This document shows positions 59,240 to 64,000 of a DNA stretch of 64,000 nt, one piece after another. Position 1 is the first letter of the stretch. Every line of letters starts with the position of its first letter. A program made the translations under genes and the position numbers. This DNA comes from Mycobacterium sp. ACS1612. Its GTDB lineage: Bacteria; Actinomycetota; Actinomycetes; Mycobacteriales; Mycobacteriaceae. The DNA is taken from positions 20,861 to 84,860 of the forward strand of contig NZ_LZHZ01000023.1 of assembly GCF_001667505.1 (NCBI RefSeq), read 5' to 3'. A model generated the notes under the pieces. It was not told the DNA's origin. It made no database searches and saw only the letters and a list, made by a program, of their open reading frames with translations.

Positions 59240-60610
59240 TCAATTTCGGTCGAATACCGCCTGAGCGGGGTCGTGCTCGCCCACCGGCGCATAGAGCTGC
59301 CATTCCGCAGAAATGCCCTTCAGCACGTGAGTGCCGCGGTCTGCGAACGTGATGCCGGAACCGTTGACCAGATCCTTCACCGTGCGCGACACCAACACCT
59401 CGCTGCCGTTGGCCAGAGCGGCAATGCGCGCGCTGATGTGCACGGCGATACCGCCGATGTCGTCACCGCGAACCTCACACTCGCCGGTATGTAATCCGCT
59501 TCGGATTTCGATGCCGATCTCCGGCATCCGTTCGACGAGTGTGGTCGCGCACCGGACGGCGCGGGTGGGGCCGTCGAACGTCGCCAGGAACCCGTCGCCG
59601 GTGTGTTTGACTGCCCGGCCTTGAAAGCAGCCGAGCGTGTGGCGAGTCAGCTCGTCGTGCCGTCCCAACACCTCACGCCAGCCTCGGTCGCCCAGTTCGG
59701 CCGCCTGCCGCGTCGAATCGACGATGTCGGTGAACAACACCGTGGCGAGCACCCGGTCGGGTGGCGGCGCGTGCCGGTGCCCGGTGAGGAACTGCTCGAC
59801 CTCGCCCGTGATGGACTTGATGTCGCCCACCGCGGGAAGATGGTCGACGCCGTCCAACTCGACCAGCCGTGCGGACGGAATCTGCGCTGCGATCTCGCGG
59901 GCGAACTCCACCGGAATCGCCTCGTCCCTGCGGTGCAACACCAGCGTCGGCACGCGCACGTTCGGCAACACGTCCGTGACGTCGACCTGGGTGAGCACGG
60001 CTTCGAACGTCAGTCGCGCCATCTTGGGACTCATGCCTGCCCGTTCCAGCGCGCCCATGCCTGCCCGGTATTGCGAGCTGGGCTGCAGGCTGGGCGCCGC
60101 CCAGTCGATGGTTTGACCCCCACCCCACCGGTCGAGCGTCGGCCGAATCGTGTTCATCAACCTGATCCACTTCGCTCGGCCCGGCGAACCGTCGTCGGCG
60201 CCGGAGCCGCTGACGTAGGTGCCGTAGAGGACCAAGGCCTGCACCTTCTCCGGGTACGTCGCGGCGAACAGCATCGCGATCGGACCGCCCTCACTGAAGC
60301 CGAACAGCGCCGCACGCTGACTGTCCGCGGCATCCATCACCGCGCGCAAGTCGTCGATGCGGCTTTCGAGCGTAGGCACGCGGTCTATCGGATCCGACAA
60401 TCCCGTCCCGAGCTTGTCGTAGAGGATCACGCGGGAGAAGGACGCGAAGTCCCCGATGAACGACGCCCATCCCGGGTGATGCCAGAGCATGTCGACGTGG
60501 GAGAACCAGCCCGGAACCACCACCAGATCGATCGGTCCGTCGCCGACGACCTGAAAGGCGAGGTCTCCCCCCGGGCCCTTTGCGTACTGCGTCCGCGGCA
60601 ACTGGGCCAT
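59240..60610 (-). CDS. Alpha/beta-hydrolase fused to a class III adenylate cyclase (LipJ/Rv1900c-like)
   Basis: 456 residues in two domains. Residues ~1-275 are an alpha/beta-hydrolase with nucleophile motif LFGFSEGGPIA and a late His in DGVDHLPAVGD. Residues ~285-440 are a class III nucleotide cyclase: metal Asp in VLFTDIVDST, second metal region VKHTGDGFLATF, GLHTGECEVRGDDIGGIAVH. The transition-state Asn-x3-Arg motif appears as AVHISARI, with His in place of Asn. The architecture matches LipJ/Rv1900c in M. tuberculosis. It is divergent from the doxX operon by 85 bases. Cyclic AMP production is likely; the hydrolase substrate is unknown. Confidence 0.9.
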   Translation of the reverse strand: MAQLPRTQYAKGPGGDLAFQVVGDGPIDLVVVPGWFSHVDMLWHHPGWASFIGDFASFSRVILYDKLGTGLSDPIDRVPTLESRIDDLRAVMDAADSQRAALFGFSEGGPIAMLFAATYPEKVQALVLYGTYVSGSGADDGSPGRAKWIRLMNTIRPTLDRWGGGQTIDWAAPSLQPSSQYRAGMGALERAGMSPKMARLTFEAVLTQVDVTDVLPNVRVPTLVLHRRDEAIPVEFAREIAAQIPSARLVELDGVDHLPAVGDIKSITGEVEQFLTGHRHAPPPDRVLATVLFTDIVDSTRQAAELGDRGWREVLGRHDELTRHTLGCFQGRAVKHTGDGFLATFDGPTRAVRCATTLVERMPEIGIEIRSGLHTGECEVRGDDIGGIAVHISARIAALANGSEVLVSRTVKDLVNGSGITFADRGTHVLKGISAEWQLYAPVGEHDPAQAVFDRN

Positions 60611-60695
60611 CGATCGTCAGTATCCCACCCACCACGCTGAACAGGGCGTTTCTGACAATTTGGCAACGGTGTAACCCTCGCCGCTATCTGTTGGC

Positions 60696-61169
60696 ATGAC
60701 GCTGAACCAGTTCACCGCCACGCGCGCGTCCGGCGCCGTGGTGCTCATCCGGCTCTACGTCGGCCTGATCTTCGCCGGCGAAGGGGTACTCAAGTTCCTG
60801 CGGCCCGACGCACTCGGTCCCGGGCGATTCATCAAGGCAGGCATCCCGGGCGGCACGTTCTTCGCCTATCTGGATGGCATCGCCGAAATCGGCTGCGGCG
60901 CAATGATTCTTGCCGGTCTGCTGACACGGCTCGCGACGCTGCCGATGATTGTTGACATGCTGGGCGCGCTTGGAATCACCAAAGTGCCGTTGCTGTGGGG
61001 CCACGCTCCGCTGTATCCGAAGGAAGGCGGCTTCTGGGACTTCTTCCATGAGGGCCGCCTCGAAATCGCCATGCTGTGCGGCAGCGTTTTCCTGCTCATT
61101 GTCGGTGCTGGGACATATTCGTTCGACGCCAGGATGAACGCCGACCGCATCCCTGCCGTAGCCACGTAA
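60696..61169 (+). CDS. DoxX-family membrane protein
   Basis: 157 residues with four helices. DoxX features: VVLIRLYVGLIFAGEGVLKF, then GTFFAYLDGIAEIGCGAMIL, LLTRLATLPMIVDMLGAL, and EGRLEIAMLCGSVFLLIVGA. The C-terminus is hydrophilic and cytoplasmic. DoxX proteins take part in sulfur/thiol oxidation or membrane redox assemblies; M. tuberculosis DoxX (Rv0523c, unlinked) works with SodA and SseA. It is the first gene of an operon with an ECF sigma factor (next gene starts on the base after the stop) and a Rieske protein, so a link to membrane redox state is plausible. Confidence 0.85.
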   Translation: MTLNQFTATRASGAVVLIRLYVGLIFAGEGVLKFLRPDALGPGRFIKAGIPGGTFFAYLDGIAEIGCGAMILAGLLTRLATLPMIVDMLGALGITKVPLLWGHAPLYPKEGGFWDFFHEGRLEIAMLCGSVFLLIVGAGTYSFDARMNADRIPAVAT

Positions 61170-61724
61170 GTGATCCGCAGCGAGCGTGAGGAGCGCCGTC
61201 CGCACCCTGTGGCGGGGCTTCAACCCGTGACGGGTGCGGTGTACGCGGATTGGGATGCGGTCTACCGCGACAACGTCACCTGGGTCTACCGGTTGATGTA
61301 CGGCAAGGTCGGCAACCAGCCAGACGCCGAGGACCTGACCGCGGAAGTCTTCATGACGGCCCTGAAGCCGCTGCGGGTTTCGGCGACCGTCCCCGAGGTG
61401 CGCAAGTATCTTCGGATGACGGCTCGCACGGTGCTGGCGTCGTATTGGGGCGAACGGATGGGCAAGCCGGTGACGTCGATAGAGGAGGATGTTCCCGAGG
61501 CCGCCGAGCCGGAGTTGATCGCCAGCGATGCGCCCGACAAAGTCCGTCGGTTGCTGCAGCGGCTCCCGGAAAACTACCGCAAAATACTGGAATTGCGCTT
61601 CCTACAGGCCTTTTCGGTTCGAGAGGCCGCTAGTCAAATGGGGGTGACGGTCTCGAACGCCAAGGTGTTGCAATACCGCGCGCTGCGGATGGCGGCGCAG
61701 CACGGTGAGGAGGCGACGTCGTGA
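61170..61724 (+). CDS. ECF-family RNA polymerase sigma factor
   Basis: 184 residues, sigma-70 regions 2 and 4 only. Region 2: WDAVYRDNVTWVYRLMYGKV, GNQPDAEDLTAEVFMTALKP; region 4: LPENYRKILELRFLQAFSVR, EAASQMGVTVSNAKVLQYRA. Region 1.1 and region 3 are lacking, which defines ECF. The GTG at 61170 directly follows the doxX stop (TAAGTG), and the stop overlaps the Rieske start (GTGA). In ECF operons the next gene usually encodes the anti-sigma factor; here it is a Rieske protein. Group membership was not assigned. Confidence 0.9.
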   Translation: MIRSEREERRPHPVAGLQPVTGAVYADWDAVYRDNVTWVYRLMYGKVGNQPDAEDLTAEVFMTALKPLRVSATVPEVRKYLRMTARTVLASYWGERMGKPVTSIEEDVPEAAEPELIASDAPDKVRRLLQRLPENYRKILELRFLQAFSVREAASQMGVTVSNAKVLQYRALRMAAQHGEEATS

Positions 61725-62419
61725 GCAACCGCACCGTACGCCGATTCATCGAGGGGTTGCTACGCGGACAACGCACCCAGCACGCTCGCCCCGATGACTT
61801 CGAAGCCGAGCAGATGAGGACCGCGATCGAGTTGCGGGCCGCACGGTTGGGCAGTGATGCGCCCCGTGAGGAGTTCGTCACCGATCTGCATCGCCGGCTG
61901 GCCGCCGAAATGGCAGAAGAGCAAACGGCCGTCGACCATCCGCGGTGGGCTCTGCGGCGCCGCGAGGTGGTGATCGGCGGTTCCGTGGCCGCGGCGTCGG
62001 CGGCGGCAGGATTAGTGGTCGGCCGCAACCTGTTGGCGCCGACCGTCACGGAACAGGCGACGCCGCAGGCTCAAGGTGAGCTGCAGCCCAATGCGGGAGC
62101 GTGGCAGGCCGTCGGCGAGACCGGCGATCTTCCCGAGGGTGGCGCGCTGGCCTTCGACCTCGGCGTGGTCAACGGCTTCGTTCACCGCACCGACGCCAGG
62201 CTGGAAGCGGTATCCGGCGTCTGCACGCATCAGGGCTGCAAGCTGTGGCTGGACGCGCCCGATAGCCGGTTGCGTTGCCCATGTCACTCGACGTCGTTCT
62301 CGCTGGAGGGCGCGACCCTCACGCACCAGTTGCCGGTCGCGCCGCCACCGCTGCCGAAATTCCAGGTGCGCGAAAACAACGGCATGATCGAGGTTTTCGC
62401 GCCGACGAAGCCCGCCTGA
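61721..62419 (+). CDS. Membrane-anchored Rieske [2Fe-2S] protein, candidate redox-sensing anti-sigma factor
   Basis: 232 residues. A cytoplasmic-like N-terminus of ~75 residues (helical, FEAEQMRTAIELRAARLGSD, FVTDLHRRLAAEMAEEQTA) precedes RRREVVIGG (81 region, Tat-like twin arginine) and a hydrophobic segment ~84-100. The Rieske domain is at ~125-225: ligands Cys168/His170 in CTHQGC and Cys186/His189 in CPCHST, with Cys173 and Cys188 forming the usual disulfide of high-potential clusters. The N-terminal region has no HxxxCxxC zinc motif of classical anti-sigma factors. GTG 61721 overlaps the sigma factor stop. Function as anti-sigma is inference; electron transfer alone is possible. Confidence 0.85.
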   Translation: MSNRTVRRFIEGLLRGQRTQHARPDDFEAEQMRTAIELRAARLGSDAPREEFVTDLHRRLAAEMAEEQTAVDHPRWALRRREVVIGGSVAAASAAAGLVVGRNLLAPTVTEQATPQAQGELQPNAGAWQAVGETGDLPEGGALAFDLGVVNGFVHRTDARLEAVSGVCTHQGCKLWLDAPDSRLRCPCHSTSFSLEGATLTHQLPVAPPPLPKFQVRENNGMIEVFAPTKPA

Positions 62420-62436
62420 CCGCATACGGTGTCGCC

Positions 62437-62997
62437 ATGACCGACACCCCATGGGAGCCTCCGCTCGCGGACACCGAGGTGGAACACCTCATCGGTGCGC
62501 TCGAGCGGTTGCGCATGACATTCCGGTGGAAGACCGACGACCTGGATGCATGCGGCCTTGCAGCGCGCATCGGGGCTTCGGGGCTCAGTCTCGGCGGCCT
62601 GCTCAAGCACATGGCGATCAACGAGGATTACATGTTCGCCCAGAAATTGAAGGGCGACCCGCTCGGCGAACCGTGGGAGTCGTCGTGGGACGGCACCAAC
62701 GACTGGGAATTCACCTCCGCCGCAGGCGATACGCCCGACCATCTCTACGAGTTGTGGGACGACGCGGTGGCACGGTCCCGCGCGAGGCTCGACGCGGCAC
62801 TGGCCGGCGGCGGGCTCGATCAACGGGTTCATCTCACAGCCCCCACCGGAGAGCACGCGAGCCTGCGCAGGCTGTTGTGCGATCTGATCGAGGAGTACGG
62901 CCGCCACACCGGCCACGCGGATCTGCTGCGCGAGGCGGTCGACGGCCGGGTCGGGGAGGATCCCCCGCCGGGATGGCGCCCGGTGTCGAACCGATAA
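62437..62997 (+). CDS. DinB-family (DUF664) protein
   Basis: 186 residues, four-helix DinB/YfiT fold. Metal histidines likely in GLLKHMAINEDYMF and EEYGRHTGHADLLREAVDG; the latter is the family's HxxHxxxxR-type ending. The DUF664 group of actinobacterial proteins probably uses mycothiol, but no reaction is known. ATG 62437 lies 17 bases after the Rieske stop, in the doxX operon. The frame is open upstream into the Rieske gene but that is a shadow. Confidence 0.85.
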   Translation: MTDTPWEPPLADTEVEHLIGALERLRMTFRWKTDDLDACGLAARIGASGLSLGGLLKHMAINEDYMFAQKLKGDPLGEPWESSWDGTNDWEFTSAAGDTPDHLYELWDDAVARSRARLDAALAGGGLDQRVHLTAPTGEHASLRRLLCDLIEEYGRHTGHADLLREAVDGRVGEDPPPGWRPVSNR

Positions 62998-63007
62998 GTT
63001 GAGGGTC

Positions 63008-63511
63008 GTGCGACTGCTGCTGATCGCCGATACCCATGTCCCCAAGAAGGCCCGCGATCTGCCCGCACAGGTATGGCGGGAGGTCGACGCGGCCGACGTC
63101 GTGGTGCATGCCGGTGACTGGGTAGAACCGTCGCTGCTCGACCAACTCGAAGCAAGGGCAGAGCGGCTGGTGGCGTGCTGGGGCAACAACGACGGCGCGG
63201 AGCTGCGCAGTCGGCTGCCGGAACGCGCCGATGCGACGCTCGGTGGGCTGCGGTTCACCGTCGTGCACGAGACCGGCGCCGCCACCGGGCGCGAGGCGCG
63301 GATGGCCAAGGAGTACCCCGACAGCGACGTGCTGGTGTTCGGGCACAGCCACATCCCCTGGGACACCACCGCCAAGACCGGTCTCCGGTTGCTCAACCCG
63401 GGTTCGCCGACCGACCGACGGCGCCAACCGTTCTGCACCTACATGACGGCGACGGTCGACAACGCCGCCCTTTCAAATGTCGTGCTGCACAACGTGGAGC
63501 GCCGTGGCTGA
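63008..63511 (+). CDS. YfcE/MJ0936-type metallophosphoesterase
   Basis: ~167 residues. Calcineurin-like motifs in order: IADTHVPKKA (D-x-H), VVHAGDWVEPS (GD), ACWGNNDGAE (GNND), TVVHETGA (H), VLVFGHSHIPW (GHSH). Small enzymes of this type hydrolyse phosphodiesters with Mn2+; the substrate is unknown. Start GTG 63008 gives MRLLLIADTHV; TTG 62999 is an alternative. It follows the DinB gene by ten bases and overlaps the MmcQ gene by 8. Confidence 0.87.
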   Translation: MRLLLIADTHVPKKARDLPAQVWREVDAADVVVHAGDWVEPSLLDQLEARAERLVACWGNNDGAELRSRLPERADATLGGLRFTVVHETGAATGREARMAKEYPDSDVLVFGHSHIPWDTTAKTGLRLLNPGSPTDRRRQPFCTYMTATVDNAALSNVVLHNVERRG

Positions 63512-63917
63512 CCGCAATGCCCGCACCGCCGACGTGCACGAAATCGCCGCTTCCATGCCGCACGTCACCCGGATCGAAGGCCCGAAGGGAAATGCGATCT
63601 ATCAGGTGGGCGGCAAGTCGTTCGTCTTCTTCCGCACTCCGCAGCCTGACGCCGCCGATCCCGACACCGGCGAGCGGTACGCCGACGTCATCATGATCTG
63701 GGTGGCGTCCGAAAGCGACAAACTCGCGCTTATCCAGGATCCGGACTCGCCGTTCTTCAGCACCGACCGGTTCGACGATCACCCGTCAGTTCTGGTGCGC
63801 GCCAAGGACTTACGCAAGATCAGCAGAGCCGAGCTGACCGAGCTGATACAGGATGCCTGGCTGTCGCGGGCATCGAAGCGCCGCGCCGACCGGTGGCTGG
63901 CCGAGCAGGACGGCTAG
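63504..63917 (+). CDS. MmcQ/YjbR-family protein
   Basis: 137 residues from GTG 63504. The YjbR/MmcQ core is visible: PHVTRIEGPKGNAIYQVGGK, then SFVFFRTPQPDAADPDTGER, DVIMIWVASESDKLALIQDP, SPFFSTDRFDDHPSVLVRAK, and the C-terminal helix ELTELIQDAWLSRASKRRAD. Members are described as DNA-binding-like, cyclic-AMP-binding-like folds without firm function. It ends the doxX operon; a short AT-rich promoter region with a LexA box follows. Confidence 0.85.
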   Translation: MADRNARTADVHEIAASMPHVTRIEGPKGNAIYQVGGKSFVFFRTPQPDAADPDTGERYADVIMIWVASESDKLALIQDPDSPFFSTDRFDDHPSVLVRAKDLRKISRAELTELIQDAWLSRASKRRADRWLAEQDG

Positions 63918-63968
63918 CGATTATTTCTTAGAGTTTTCTTCGGTTCGGCACTCGAGTTTCCTTAAAGG

Positions 63969-63984
63969 TCGAACATATGTTCGA
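63969..63984 (+). promoter_or_regulatory. LexA (SOS) box
   Basis: TCGAACATATGTTCGA is a perfect 16-bp palindrome and matches the mycobacterial SOS box TCGAAC-N4-GTTCGA at every defined base. It overlaps the likely start codon (ATG 63977) of the next gene, so LexA binding would block a leaderless or very short-leader transcript. It is 51 bases after the MmcQ stop. Confidence 0.9.
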
Positions 63985-64000
63985 GTCATGGGTGGGGATG
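63977..64000 (+). CDS. Start of an SOS-regulated gene, perhaps DUF222/13E12-type HNH endonuclease
   Basis: Eight codons fall in the window: MFESWVGM. Mycobacterial 13E12/DUF222 proteins often begin MFE or MFD inside a LexA box of this sequence, as the arms themselves supply ATG-TTC-GA. ATG 63988 is another possible start but in a different frame. Nothing beyond the window edge can be seen, so the family is a guess; that a gene starts here is more secure than its identity. Confidence 0.45.

Overview
The window is mycobacterial chromosome, most likely from a rapid grower (Mycolicibacterium type). It has high GC, frequent GTG starts, genes packed with 1-4 base overlaps, and almost the whole arabinogalactan/mycolate cell-wall locus known in M. 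tuberculosis as Rv3772-Rv3806. Gene names below rest on recalled family sequences, residue motifs and gene order, not on a database search.

Layout. (1) Positions 1-16354, plus strand: the end of ubiA (decaprenylphosphoryl-phosphoribose synthase), aftB, an extra antigen 85 mycolyltransferase, fbpA, fbpD, a small lipoprotein, the Rv3802c-type lipid hydrolase, then fadD32-pks13-accD4, the mycolic acid condensation module. (2) Positions 16.4-22.6 kb: a variable insert. It holds a PknF-like receptor kinase, a tight minus-strand operon folE - MFS exporter - RibD-like reductase with a second DHFR/RibD-fold reductase facing it, and an MBL-fold hydrolase joined to the end of embB. (3) Positions 22.6-36.9 kb, minus strand: Rv3789-type GtrA, dprE1, dprE2, aftA, embC, embA, embB, the arabinan operon that contains the benzothiazinone and ethambutol targets. 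(4) Positions 36.9-42.3 kb: a second insert of MocR regulator, two tandem AhpD-like proteins, PAP2 phosphatase, APH-fold kinase, zinc-ribbon protein, TetR regulator and an isoprenylcysteine-methyltransferase-like protein. (5) Positions 42.2-49.5 kb: galactan initiation and export (wzm, glfT1, wzt), the proteasome activator bpa, a GT-C-like membrane protein (Rv3779), a lysine-less aminotransferase homologue (Rv3778c) and a quinone oxidoreductase (Rv3777).

(6) Positions 49.6-58.5 kb: mixed accessory genes with three tRNAs (Ser-TGA, Ser-GCT, Arg-ACG), a MarR and a second MocR regulator, a type III PKS with its partner methyltransferase, hisC2, and three decayed genes: a Gly/Cys-rich small protein split across frames, echA21 with an internal deletion, and an integrase remnant behind tRNA-Arg. 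(7) Positions 58.5-64 kb: a cupredoxin lipoprotein with a small membrane partner, a hydrolase-adenylate cyclase fusion, then a six-gene operon doxX - ECF sigma - membrane Rieske protein - DinB - metallophosphoesterase - MmcQ. The window ends on a perfect LexA box that contains the start codon of the next gene.

The most promising undescribed systems are the folE/exporter/two-reductase cluster (possible pterin or antifolate module) and the DoxX-ECF-Rieske operon, where the Rieske protein sits where an anti-sigma factor usually does.
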